DNA of 64,000 nucleotides from Roseovarius sp. Pro17 (GTDB lineage: Bacteria > Pseudomonadota > Alphaproteobacteria > Rhodobacterales > Rhodobacteraceae), in assembly GCF_035599575.1 (NCBI RefSeq), contig NZ_CP141179.1, positions 1,116,001 to 1,180,000 on the forward strand, given 5' to 3'. Positions 55,960 through 64,000 of this stretch are shown here, in pieces. The position numbers and the translations under genes are program-made. Each line of letters opens with the position of its first letter. The stretch's first letter is position 1. The notes under the pieces are model-generated. The model made no database searches. It saw nothing but the letters and a program-made list of their open reading frames with translations, and was not told the origin of the DNA.

Positions 55960-56928
55960 TTAGCCCATCGTCACCACGACCTTGCCGGTGGATTTGCGCG
56001 CGCGTAGCAGCTCCAGCCCCTCCGCAGCGCGCTCTAACGGGTAGGTGTGATGTGCGCGCGGTGCGATGCGCCCCTCGGCGGCCCAATTGAGCAGCGTGGC
56101 GAGGGATCCAGTCAGCAATTCGGGTGCAAAGGTCAGATACCCACCCCAATAAAGGCCCATCACGGTCAGGTTCTTGACCAGCAGGTGGTTGGCTGGGATC
56201 GTTGGCACCTCGCCACTGGCAAAACCGATGGTGAGGATGCGCGCCTCGGGGCGGCAGGCGCGAAAGGCGGCAGTGAACTGATCGCCACCGACCGGATCAT
56301 AGACCACATCGGCGCCACCCAGATCCTTGCAGATCGCGCGGATATCGTCCGTCTCGCTGTCGATCAGATGATGCGCGCCTGCTGCGCGCGCCGCCTCCAG
56401 CTTGTCCTTGCCACGTGCGCAAGCGATGACGCGCGCGCCCATCGCGCGCCCGATTTCCACCGCAGTCAGGCCAACGCCGCCAGCTGCGCCCAGCACCAAC
56501 AGCGTCTCGCCGGGCAGCAATCGCGCGCGGTGCGCCAGCGCAAGATGGGACGTGCCGTAAGCGATTTGAAAGGCGGCGGCGGCCTCGTAGCTCATCGCGT
56601 CCGGCAGCGCCAAGGCGCGAGCGGCGTCAAAGCAGCCGTAGTCGGCCAGCCCGCCCTGACCACCATAGACGGCCACCCGCGTGCCGGGGGCGGGCCCATC
56701 CACGCCGTCGCCGAGCGCATCAACCACGCCCGAGACCTCCATCCCGAGGGTGAAAGGCAGGGCTGGCGTGTCCTGATAGCGCCCTTTGATCATAAGTAGA
56801 TCGGCAAAGTTAAGTCCGCAGGCATGGATGCGCAGGCGCAGTTGGCCGGGCCCGGGCTGAGGCAGATCGCAGCTAACGAGCGCGGGAGGCGCATCGTGCG
56901 ATTTTACTATAAAAGCGTTCATTGTCAT
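55960..56928 (-). CDS. NADPH:quinone oxidoreductase-like MDR protein
   Basis: A 322-aa MDR reductase. Motifs: RIHACGLNFADLLMIKGRYQ (family pattern GLNFxDxxxRxG) and the nucleotide motif LVLGAAGGVGLTAVEIGRAM. No structural zinc cysteines. ATG 56928 follows AGAGG; six bases on is a second ATG. Converges on the LysR gene. Cytosolic quinone or enone reductase; substrate unknown. Confidence 0.88.
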   Translation of the reverse strand: MTMNAFIVKSHDAPPALVSCDLPQPGPGQLRLRIHACGLNFADLLMIKGRYQDTPALPFTLGMEVSGVVDALGDGVDGPAPGTRVAVYGGQGGLADYGCFDAARALALPDAMSYEAAAAFQIAYGTSHLALAHRARLLPGETLLVLGAAGGVGLTAVEIGRAMGARVIACARGKDKLEAARAAGAHHLIDSETDDIRAICKDLGGADVVYDPVGGDQFTAAFRACRPEARILTIGFASGEVPTIPANHLLVKNLTVMGLYWGGYLTFAPELLTGSLATLLNWAAEGRIAPRAHHTYPLERAAEGLELLRARKSTGKVVVTMG

Positions 56929-57236
56929 GTGTTTAGACCTCTCTTCATGACGCTCCGCGTCTTGGCGCCGCACCGGACCACTGCATGCCCTAGTGGATAT
57001 CAGGCGGCGCTGTCAAACGGCATCGGGTCGTTTGGAGCGGGTTAGTGCTACACGTTATAATTGATTAAATTTTAACCAATCACCTTATCGCTTAGAAAAT
57101 TTCTTGTAATGTGAGCTTTGGATGTTAATATTTCGCTGGTATCCCACTTCATGATTTTGGCGGGAATGCGTATCCGCATCTCAGTGCCCGACGACAGGGT
57201 AAACACACGCCACTTGGTTAAAAAAAGGATTATTCG
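56929..57236. promoter_or_regulatory. Divergent promoter region, MDR versus XRE gene
   Basis: About 310 bases without a gene. An A+T-rich imperfect palindrome (TGATT ... AATCA, 57062-57082) lies in the middle and could bind a dimeric regulator such as the XRE protein itself. Other boxes cannot be fixed by eye. Confidence 0.35.
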
Positions 57237-57617
57237 ATGCCCCATGATGTTGACGTCCATGTCGGGAAGCGTATCAGACACCGCCGTTGGCTGGTCGGTA
57301 TGACACAGCAGCAGCTTGCCGAGAGCGTCGGCATCAAGTTCCAGCAGATCCAGAAGTACGAGACGGGCGCGAACCGCGTCAGCGCATCGCGGCTTTGGGA
57401 TATTGCGGGCTCGATGCAGGTTGATGTCGGCTTCTTCTTTGAAGGGATTGAGGCGGCGCAGGCGTCTGCCACATCTCAGGAAAAGACGCGCGGCGGTCCT
57501 GCTGACTTGCTGGGTGACAAAGAGGCGCTGGACCTCGTGCGCTCTTACTATGCCATTCCGGAAAATCAGCGGCGACGCTTGTTCGATCTTGCGCGCGTGC
57601 TTAGCGACGTCGCCTGA
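57237..57617 (+). CDS. XRE-family helix-turn-helix regulator
   Basis: A 126-aa protein. The Cro/C1-type HTH is at 10-65: RIRHRRWLVGMTQQQLAESV, then IKFQQIQKYETGANRVSASR. The C-terminal ~50 residues hold a short helical region typical of the small regulators common in Rhodobacteraceae. AAAAAGG precedes the ATG. No partner toxin gene is adjacent. Confidence 0.88.
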   Translation: MPHDVDVHVGKRIRHRRWLVGMTQQQLAESVGIKFQQIQKYETGANRVSASRLWDIAGSMQVDVGFFFEGIEAAQASATSQEKTRGGPADLLGDKEALDLVRSYYAIPENQRRRLFDLARVLSDVA

Positions 57618-57704
57618 ACAGGTCGTTTGCCCGACGGGCGTGTCATGACGGCCTTGTGATACGCTCCGTGCGGGCCTATTCACGCTGCATTCCAGTGGCA
57701 TGAG

Positions 57705-58532
57705 GTGTCTGCGTTGCGCAGTCAGGACGACATTGAGCAAATCATCGGCGCCGCTCATGCGGCGGCCGATGCGGCACGTGGTGCAATCCTGCCGTATTTT
57801 CGTTTGGATGGCCTCGCCGCCGAAAACAAACATGTGCCCGGCGCGCGAACCGAAAGCGATTTTGATCCCGTGACAGCCGCCGATCAAGCTGCTGAACGCG
57901 CGATGAGGGACGTCCTGTCGACCTTGCGTCCGCACGACGCCATCCTCGGAGAGGAGTTCGGCGCAAGCCCCGGCACCAGCGGGCTGACTTGGGTGCTGGA
58001 CCCAATTGACGGCACGCGAGGCTTTCTGGCCGGTACGCCCACGTGGGGCGTTCTGATCGCGGTGACGGATGAGGCTGGCCCGATTTACGGCATGATAGAT
58101 CAGCCCTACATGGCCGAACGATTCGAAGGCGGATTGGATCGCAGCACCATGTCCGGCCCTATGGGAATGCGCGCCTTGCGCGCTCGCGGCGATCGTCCCT
58201 TGGCGGAGGCAACGGTGATGACCACCTTTCCTACTGTGGGCACACCGCAGGAGGGCGCGGCCTTCGCGCGTGTGGCGGACGGTGCGCGAATGGTGCGCTA
58301 TGGGTGTGATTGCTACGCCTACGCGCTGCTGGCGATGGGCCAAATCGACCTCGTGATCGAGGCGGGGCTGAATCCTTACGACATATGCGCACCCATCGCA
58401 GTTATAGAGGCGGCGGGCGGCATCGTCACCGACTGGCAGGGCGGCCCGGCACATGAGGGCGGGCGCGTCGTCGCTGCCGCAGCCGCGGTGCAGCACGCGG
58501 CGGCACTGGCGATCCTGTCGGACGTCCTTTGA
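57705..58532 (+). CDS. hisN: Inositol monophosphatase family, histidinol-phosphatase-like
   Basis: A 275-aa Mg-dependent phosphatase. Metal-binding motifs: ILGEEFG, WVLDPIDGTRGFLAG, and near the end NPYDICAPIAVIEAAGGIV. The extended GTRGF pattern is typical of HisN-type histidinol phosphatases rather than SuhB. GTG 57705 is the likely start; no strong ribosome-binding site is seen. Overlaps nothing; a CAP-domain gene follows. Confidence 0.8.
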   Translation: MSALRSQDDIEQIIGAAHAAADAARGAILPYFRLDGLAAENKHVPGARTESDFDPVTAADQAAERAMRDVLSTLRPHDAILGEEFGASPGTSGLTWVLDPIDGTRGFLAGTPTWGVLIAVTDEAGPIYGMIDQPYMAERFEGGLDRSTMSGPMGMRALRARGDRPLAEATVMTTFPTVGTPQEGAAFARVADGARMVRYGCDCYAYALLAMGQIDLVIEAGLNPYDICAPIAVIEAAGGIVTDWQGGPAHEGGRVVAAAAAVQHAAALAILSDVL

Positions 58533-58645
58533 ACTGGCGCCTTGTGATACAACGTTTCGTTGCGTGTGGGCGACTCTGGGGTGGCGGGCTGTGCGCGCTA
58601 CGACTAACCTTGGCCCCAAGGTCCATCTTCGCCGGAGTCCCATTC

Positions 58646-59089
58646 ATGCGCCTCATTATCGCCATCTGCCTTGCACTAATTGTTGCACCTTCCGCACAGG
58701 CGCAAAACGTAGAGGACATAAGCGCCGCCACCAGCGCCCAATTGGCCAATATTCGCGCGCGCTATAGCCTGCCCCCTCTGACAGTCAGTTCGGCGTTGAC
58801 ACAGGCCGCTGCCGCCCACGCGCGCGACATGCAGGCCAACGGATTTTTCAGTCATACCGGTTCGGACGGGTCCGGCATTGGGGATCGTGCCCATGCTGCC
58901 GGATATGGCTTTTGCTTTATCGCCGAGAATATCGCGCAGGGGCAGGGCAGCCTCGATAAAGTGATGGAAGGGTGGATGGCCTCGACGGGTCATCGCCGCA
59001 ATATCCTGAGCGACGGGGCGCGCGAATTTGCTATGGTGCGCACCGGGGGCAACATCTGGGTCATGGTACTGGGTCGCTCCGGCTGCTGA
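58646..59089 (+). CDS. Secreted CAP-domain protein
   Basis: A 147-aa exported protein. Signal peptide 1-20 (IAICLALIVAPSAQAQ). The SCP/CAP domain has LTQAAAAHARDMQANGFFSH, AENIAQGQ and MASTGHRRNIL, the standard motif set. Extracytoplasmic; function of bacterial members is mostly open. ATG 58646 is chosen over an upstream frame because it yields a clean signal peptide. Confidence 0.88.
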   Translation: MRLIIAICLALIVAPSAQAQNVEDISAATSAQLANIRARYSLPPLTVSSALTQAAAAHARDMQANGFFSHTGSDGSGIGDRAHAAGYGFCFIAENIAQGQGSLDKVMEGWMASTGHRRNILSDGAREFAMVRTGGNIWVMVLGRSGC

Positions 59090-59095
59090 TCCGTT

Positions 59096-59344
59096 TCAAC
59101 CGCCAAAAAACTTGGGCTTGAGCCTCAGCAGCGTTTCGCAAATCTGCGAGGTCAGGCTCTGCGCCAGACTAAGCGCCTCATTGTGCGCTCCGCGCCCTGT
59201 TGCGACGGCCGCCTCTATGGTCGACGATTGTACCATGGCAGCTACCAGCTCGGGGTGGCGGGCGGCGTAGCCTTCGCCGAACTCGGTATCTATCGCCACA
59301 ATGGCAGCGCTCAGATGGCGGGCGGCGGCGGGGGTGTCCTGCAT
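59096..59344 (-). CDS. Hypothetical 82-aa protein
   Basis: No family recognised. GGAGG lies six bases before ATG 59344, giving a good start. The protein is helical and alanine-rich (HLSAAIVAIDTEFGEGYAAR) and ends LKPKFFGG. No signal or membrane segment. Divergent from mgtE. Confidence 0.65.
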   Translation of the reverse strand: MQDTPAAARHLSAAIVAIDTEFGEGYAARHPELVAAMVQSSTIEAAVATGRGAHNEALSLAQSLTSQICETLLRLKPKFFGG

Positions 59345-59530
59345 CAGAATCCTCCTTATTGGAGACGCCACTTAGCGCGGTTTTGCCATTTTGCGAGTGG
59401 TGACGGCGGGTGCGATTATTTTGTAAGATCCAGCGCGTTTCCGACACGTCACGCCGCTACGGCGCATTGTTTCTCGCGCGCCTTGCGCGTAATGCTGCGC
59501 GAACCAAACGCAGCCGCATGAGAGGGATAG

Positions 59531-60931
59531 ATGAGCCAGGACGACATGACCCCGGATGCGCCCAGTGAGGACGAGCGCGGCGACGACGCCTACGAGCTGG
59601 ACCGCAATGCCGTTGCGCGGATCGTCCACGCCGTAGACAATAATGACCGCCCGCAGCTGATCCAAGAAATGGAGCCGCTGCACGCCGCCGACATCGCCGA
59701 CCTTCTGGAGCAGATCAGCGCGTTCGACCGGCGCCGTGTAATCGAACTTTACGGCGATGAATTCGACGGCAGCATCCTGTCGGAACTGGACGAATCAATC
59801 CGTGAGGAGGTGCTGGGGTATCTCAGCCCCGAAGTGCTGGCCGACGCCGTGCGCGAGTTGGACAGCGACGATGTGGTCGATCTGGTCGAGGATCTGGAGG
59901 ATCATCAGCAGAACGCCATCCTCGAGGTTCTGGAGGATAGCGACCGCATCGCGGTGCGCCAGTCGCTGAACTACCCCGAATACTCTGCCGGCCGCCTGAT
60001 GCAGCGCGAATTCGTGATGGCCCCAGAACATTGGAACGTTGGCGAAGCCATTGATTTCATGCGAAACCAGCAGGAACTGCCCGAACAGTTCTATCACATC
60101 ATCCTCGTCGATCCCAAGCTGCACCCGATTGGCAACGTGACACTGGGCAAGCTGATGTCATCGCGCCGCGAGGTCATGCTGACCAGTCTTGTCGAAGAGA
60201 CGTTTCACGTGATCCCCGTGACGCAGGACGAGGGCGATGTCGCCTATGCGTTCAACCAATATCACCTGATCTCGGCGCCCGTCGTGGATGAAAACGACCG
60301 GCTTGTCGGCGTCATCACCATCGACGACGCGATGGCCGTGTTGGATGACGAGCACGAGGAAGACATCCTGCGCCTCGCCGGCGTGGACGAAGAAAGCTCG
60401 CTGTCGGACTCCGTGGCCGCGACGGCGCGGCGGCGACTGCCTTGGCTGGCGGTCAATCTGGTCACCGCGAACCTGGCTGCGCTGGTCATTTCGCAGTTCG
60501 AGGCGACAATTGCGCAATACGTCGCAGTAGCGGTCCTCATGCCAATCGTTGCGTCGATGGGCGGCAATGCTGGCACACAGGTGCTGACTGTGTCTGTTCG
60601 CGCGCTGGCGGCGCGCGATCTGACCTCTTCGAACGCGATGCGCGTGATACGGCGTGAGGCCCTCGTGGGTTTCCTGAATGGCTTGGTGTTTGCGGTGCTT
60701 ATGGGCACGATGGGGCTGTGGTGGTTCGGCTCGCCTATACTGGGCTACGTGATCGCGGCGGCGATGGTCATCAATCTGACGGTCGCGGGGCTGGCAGGAA
60801 CGCTGGTACCGCTGACGTTAGACAGGTTCGGCATCGATCCAGCGCTGGCATCCGGCACGTTCGTGACGACGATGACCGACGTCGTCGGCTTTCTGGCGTT
60901 CCTCGGGCTTGCCACGATATTCCTGCTGTGA
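59531..60931 (+). CDS. mgtE: Magnesium transporter MgtE
   Basis: A 466-aa Mg2+ channel. N domain about 20-145, with EPLHAADIADLLEQISAFDR. Two CBS domains about 150-275, with HLISAPVVDENDRLVGVITI. Five membrane helices from about 300 to the end, including the pore region PIVASMGGNAGTQVLTVSVR. The cytosolic domains sense magnesium and close the channel. The stop overlaps the start of the cyclo-ligase gene. Confidence 0.94.
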   Translation: MSQDDMTPDAPSEDERGDDAYELDRNAVARIVHAVDNNDRPQLIQEMEPLHAADIADLLEQISAFDRRRVIELYGDEFDGSILSELDESIREEVLGYLSPEVLADAVRELDSDDVVDLVEDLEDHQQNAILEVLEDSDRIAVRQSLNYPEYSAGRLMQREFVMAPEHWNVGEAIDFMRNQQELPEQFYHIILVDPKLHPIGNVTLGKLMSSRREVMLTSLVEETFHVIPVTQDEGDVAYAFNQYHLISAPVVDENDRLVGVITIDDAMAVLDDEHEEDILRLAGVDEESSLSDSVAATARRRLPWLAVNLVTANLAALVISQFEATIAQYVAVAVLMPIVASMGGNAGTQVLTVSVRALAARDLTSSNAMRVIRREALVGFLNGLVFAVLMGTMGLWWFGSPILGYVIAAAMVINLTVAGLAGTLVPLTLDRFGIDPALASGTFVTTMTDVVGFLAFLGLATIFLL

Positions 60932-61494
60932 GCGATCTGGCACAGATCAAGGCGGCGGCGCGCAAGGCCGCCTTCGCCCGGCGCAAGGCGGCGCATGAGG
61001 CACGCGGCGCGGCGCCCGCCGGGCGGCTGTCTGAGGTGCTCGCCGGCTATCGCGGCGTTGCGCTTGCCGGTTATATGCCCATCCGGACCGAGATCGACCC
61101 GCTGCCCGCCATGGCAGAGGCGGCGGCGCATGGCCCCGTCTGCGTACCGGTGATCGAAGGCGAAGGGATGCCGTTGATCTTCTCGCGCTGGGCGCCGGGT
61201 TGCACAATGAAGGACGGTCCCTTTGGCGCGCGTGTCCCCGAGGTGGACGACTTTATCACGCCCCAGATTCTGATCGTGCCACTGGTCGCATTCGATCGCG
61301 CAGGCGGACGGCTGGGCTATGGCGGCGGCTTTTACGACCGCACGCTTGAGCGATTGCGCGCCCGCGGCGCGGTTCTCGCCATCGGATATGCATACGGCGC
61401 CCAAGAGGCAGCGGATCTACCGTTGGAGCCCACCGATCAACCCCTCGACATGATCGTCACCGAAGATGAAGTGATCGAGTTTCCACCGCGCTAG
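60928..61494 (+). CDS. 5-formyltetrahydrofolate cyclo-ligase
   Basis: A 188-aa enzyme that converts 5-formyl-THF to methenyl-THF using ATP. Motifs: GYMPIRTEIDPLPAM and the signature GGRLGYGGGFYDRTLERL. GTG 60928 overlaps the mgtE stop (GTGA), so the two genes are translationally coupled. In other bacteria this gene often lies beside ssrS (6S RNA) or zapA; neither was identified here. Confidence 0.92.
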   Translation: MSDLAQIKAAARKAAFARRKAAHEARGAAPAGRLSEVLAGYRGVALAGYMPIRTEIDPLPAMAEAAAHGPVCVPVIEGEGMPLIFSRWAPGCTMKDGPFGARVPEVDDFITPQILIVPLVAFDRAGGRLGYGGGFYDRTLERLRARGAVLAIGYAYGAQEAADLPLEPTDQPLDMIVTEDEVIEFPPR

Positions 61495-61683
61495 GCACGG
61501 CTGCACGACCCCGGTGCCGCTGAATCCCGATGCCTCCCGCCGGGCTATTTTCAGGCAGAAGATGCAGCAAAGCCTCAGACTTTCACTGTTCTCCAAATAC
61601 TCGAATCCCGCCCTTGGCTCCGCAGCGCATCACATGCCTCTGGGCTCTTGCACGTGGCATCTGCGCGCCCTAACAGTTGGGGC

Positions 61684-62496
61684 ATGAAATTACTTTTTCT
61701 TGGCGATGTGATGGGACGCGGCGGACGGCGGGCGATTGCGGAAACGCTGCCGCGACTGCGCGCTGATTGGGGCCTCGATTTTGTCGTGGTGAACGGCGAG
61801 AACGCGACCGGCGGCATGGGTCTGAGCGGTGAGCACGCCAAGGGCATTCTGGATGCTGGCGCCGATTGCGTCACGCTGGGCGATCATGCGTTCGATCAAA
61901 AAGACATGCTGCGCGCCATCGAAGGCGAGCCGCGCATCATCCGGCCCATCAATTTTGCCAAGGGCGCGCCGGGGCGCGGCCACCGGGTGTTCACCGACGC
62001 GCGCGGGCGCAAGGTTCTGGTGGCGCAGGTGCTGGGGCAGGTGTTCATGAAGCGGGCCTTCGACGATCCCTTCTCGGCGCTGGACGCGGTGCTGCGCGCG
62101 CACGTTCTGGGCGGGGCCGTGCAGGCGGCGATCATTGATATCCATTGCGAGGCGACCAGCGAAAAGACGGGCGTGGGCTATTTTTGCGACGGGCGCGCGT
62201 CGCTGGTGGTCGGCACGCATACGCATATCCCCACTGCCGATGCGCAGGTTCTGCCGGGCGGCACCGCATATCTCAGCGATGCGGGTATGTGCGGCGACTA
62301 CAACAGTGTCATCGGCATGGAAAAGGAAGAGCCGCTGCGCCGCTTTGTCACCGGGATGCCCAAGGGCCGCTTTCAGCCTGCAATGGGTGAGGCGACGCTG
62401 TCGGGCGTCTATGTCGAGACGGACGACAAAACAGGGCGCGCCACCCGGATCGAGATGGTCCGTCAGGGCGGGCGCCTCGCGCAGGCGGGGCCATGA
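61684..62496 (+). CDS. YmdB-like metallophosphoesterase (TIGR00282 type)
   Basis: A 270-aa calcineurin-like phosphoesterase. Metal ligands lie in LLFLGDVMGRGGRRA, VVNGENATGGMGL, VTLGDHAFDQKDML and IIDIHCEATSEK. Relatives (YmdB) cleave 2',3'-cyclic nucleotides. Its stop overlaps the start of the EamA gene. Often next to the cyclo-ligase gene in alphaproteobacteria. Confidence 0.9.
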   Translation: MKLLFLGDVMGRGGRRAIAETLPRLRADWGLDFVVVNGENATGGMGLSGEHAKGILDAGADCVTLGDHAFDQKDMLRAIEGEPRIIRPINFAKGAPGRGHRVFTDARGRKVLVAQVLGQVFMKRAFDDPFSALDAVLRAHVLGGAVQAAIIDIHCEATSEKTGVGYFCDGRASLVVGTHTHIPTADAQVLPGGTAYLSDAGMCGDYNSVIGMEKEEPLRRFVTGMPKGRFQPAMGEATLSGVYVETDDKTGRATRIEMVRQGGRLAQAGP

Positions 62497-63428
62497 ATAC
62501 ACGCGATCTGGGCCCTTATGCCGTGCTACTGGCGATGGGCGCGGGCTGGGGGCTGAGCGTGCCGCTGGCCAAGATCGCGGTCAGTACCGGCCATCAGCCG
62601 CTGGGCCTGATATTCTGGCAGGAGGTGGTCGTTGTGACCCTGCTGGGGGCAATCTGTGCCCTGCGTCGCAAACGGCTGGAGCTGGGGCAGCGCTATTGGC
62701 GGCTCTATCTCATGATCGCGTTGTGCGGCGCGGTGCTGCCCGATATCTTTTTTTACCTTGCTGCGGCCAAGCTGCCGGGCGGGATCATGGCCATCGTCAT
62801 CGCCAGCGTGCCGCTCTTTTCATTACCCATCGCGCTGGCACTGGGAAACGAGACGTTCGCATGGCGCCGTGTGCTGGGCCTCAGCTTTGGCATTGTTGGG
62901 ATATTGCTGCTGATCGGCCCCGAGGCAAGCCTGCCCGAAAGGGCCATGGCCGCGTTCATCCCCATCGCGCTGATGGCGCCGCTGCTCTACGCGACCGAGG
63001 GGAATCTGGTGGCCAAATGGGGCACGCAGGGCCTTGATCCGATGCAGGTTATTCTGGGCGCGTCGCTGCTGGGCATGGTTATTTCACTGCCGCTGGCGGT
63101 AGTCACCGGGCAGTGGATAAATCCGGCGGACAGTTTTGGCGCGCCCGAACTGGCGCTGGTGGCGTCGGCGGCGATCCATGGGCTGGTCTATGCCGTCTAT
63201 GTCTGGCTGGTCGGGCGCGCGGGGTCGGTTTTTGCCGCGCAGGCCAGCTATCTGGTGACGGGCTGCGGCGTGCTGTGGTCTATGCTGCTGCTGCACGAGC
63301 GCTATGCATTCTGGGTTTGGCTGGCGCTGGGAATCATGACAATCGGCATCGCGCTGGTCCAGCCGCGCCGCCATGCCACGCCGCTTGCACCTGTCACGCG
63401 CATCGGCGAAAATGCTCGCAATTCATAG
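62493..63428 (+). CDS. EamA/DMT-family transporter
   Basis: A 311-aa protein with ten predicted membrane helices in two EamA repeats (about 8-140 and 150-290). The first helix region (YAVLLAMGAGWGLSVPLAKI) and IMAIVIASVPLFSLPIALAL are typical. Starts in ATGA overlap with the phosphoesterase. Substrate unknown; metabolite export is usual for the family. Confidence 0.88.
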   Translation: MNTRDLGPYAVLLAMGAGWGLSVPLAKIAVSTGHQPLGLIFWQEVVVVTLLGAICALRRKRLELGQRYWRLYLMIALCGAVLPDIFFYLAAAKLPGGIMAIVIASVPLFSLPIALALGNETFAWRRVLGLSFGIVGILLLIGPEASLPERAMAAFIPIALMAPLLYATEGNLVAKWGTQGLDPMQVILGASLLGMVISLPLAVVTGQWINPADSFGAPELALVASAAIHGLVYAVYVWLVGRAGSVFAAQASYLVTGCGVLWSMLLLHERYAFWVWLALGIMTIGIALVQPRRHATPLAPVTRIGENARNS

Positions 63429-63443
63429 GAAGCAGGTCCAGAA

Positions 63444-64000
63444 GTGATCGCATATCTCGATTTGTCGCAGACCGCGCAGGCGCTGATGACGCTGGGCGTC
63501 GTTGCCGTGATGTTCGTGTTTTTCGTGCGCGAGGTTTATCCGACCGAGGTGGTCGCGCTGGCGGGTGCCGCCGCCATGCTGGCCTTGGGCCTTTTGCCCT
63601 ACGATGCGGCGCTGGATGTGTTGTCGAACCCGGCACCTTGGACCATCGCGGTGATGTTCGTCATCATGGGCGCGCTGGTGCGCACTGGCGCGCTTGAGGC
63701 GTTTACGTCGCTTGCGGACCGGCAGGCGCGCACCAATCCCAAGCTGGCCATTGCGATGCTGATGGTGCTTGTCATATTTGGCTCGGCGGTGATGAACAAC
63801 ACGCCGGTGGTGGTGGTGATGATCCCCGTCTTTGTCCAGCTGGCACGTACGATGAAAATCCCTGCTTCGCGCCTGCTTATTCCGCTGAGTTATGCGGCGA
63901 TCCTTGGCGGTATGCTGACGTTGATCGGCACGTCGACGAACCTGCTGGTCGATGGTGTGGCTCGCGCGCGCGGACTGGAGCCGTTCGGCATTTTTGAGGT
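63444..64000 (+). CDS. SLC13-type anion permease, truncated by the window end
   Basis: The first ~185 residues are present. Helices begin at ALMTLGVVAVMFVFFVREVY. The family signature region SAVMNNTPVVVVMIPVFVQL and the Ser-rich loop TLIGTSTNLLVDG are seen, as in DASS/SLC13 transporters with internal TrkA-C domains. Substrate is probably a dicarboxylate or sulfate, not decidable here. GTG 63444 start. Confidence 0.85.
   Translation, partial: MIAYLDLSQTAQALMTLGVVAVMFVFFVREVYPTEVVALAGAAAMLALGLLPYDAALDVLSNPAPWTIAVMFVIMGALVRTGALEAFTSLADRQARTNPKLAIAMLMVLVIFGSAVMNNTPVVVVMIPVFVQLARTMKIPASRLLIPLSYAAILGGMLTLIGTSTNLLVDGVARARGLEPFGIFE

Noticed and set aside
57072..58643. Minus-strand 523-aa reading frame
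   Set aside because: Antisense to the XRE and hisN-like genes, both with clear motifs; its own translation has no recognisable domain.

Overview
The window is a piece of an alphaproteobacterial chromosome, most likely Rhodobacteraceae (Roseobacter group). Supporting signs are an irr-type Fur regulator next to fabA-fabB-fabI, a compact SAM/SAH riboswitch in front of metK, a DUF2927 lipoprotein, gatCA, a class A RNase P RNA, and GC-rich codon use outside the island. All assignments rest on motifs read by eye; no database search was run.

Layout. 1-5294: a small unknown gene, a quinone-oxidoreductase-like MDR gene and irr on the minus strand, then the unsaturated fatty acid genes fabA, fabB and fabI. 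5361-27649: one complete, visibly more AT-rich Tn7-like transposon of 22,289 bp. It has matching ends (5'-TGTCA) with repeated CCGCAA-type motifs and a perfect 5-bp target duplication (TAACC at 5356-5360 and 27650-27654). It sits in the former ~81-bp gap between the converging 3' ends of fabI and a glycosyltransferase-like gene. 27670-64000: ordinary chromosome with miaB, an OmpA-like protein and its lipoprotein neighbour, phoH-ybeY-corC-lnt, riboswitch-metK, trmB, argE, dtd, a SPFH / zinc-ribbon / DUF2927 / telA / xpaC cluster, terC, rluB-like, tadA, gatCA, rnpB, rpmG, a Bax-inhibitor-1 protein, LysR, MDR, XRE, hisN-like, mgtE, a 5-formyl-THF cyclo-ligase, a YmdB-like phosphoesterase, an EamA transporter and a truncated SLC13 permease.

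Inside the transposon, the transposition genes are tnsA, a frameshifted tnsB-like fragment, tnsB and tnsC (one coupled minus-strand operon that ends in a terminator) plus a long tniQ/tnsD-like gene. Between tnsA and tniQ lies a 599-aa protein that looks like an inactivated N6-methyltransferase fused to a type I specificity domain, preceded by a 13-bp perfect inverted repeat and a structured non-coding stretch. The cargo is a defence island: a Lon-like AAA+ ATPase with a 33-aa upstream coupled ORF, then a six-gene overlapping operon (5mC methyltransferase, Vsr-like nuclease, GHKL/MORC-MutL-like ATPase, HNH nuclease, SNF2 helicase, stand-alone EcoRII-N-like recognition domain). Facing it is a four-gene minus-strand set (unknown 354 aa, unknown 134 aa, PD-(D/E)XK-like protein, AIPR protein).

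The most interesting part is this element as a unit: a Tn7-like transposon with defined ends carrying a multi-subunit, ATPase-driven, 5mC-dependent restriction-like system and a separate AIPR/nuclease module. The methyltransferase would mark self DNA; EcoRII-N and Vsr/HNH would recognise and cut; GHKL and SNF2 would supply ATP-driven signalling or movement. That division of labour is inference from domain content and from published descriptions of MutL/MORC-type ATPases in restriction-modification operons.
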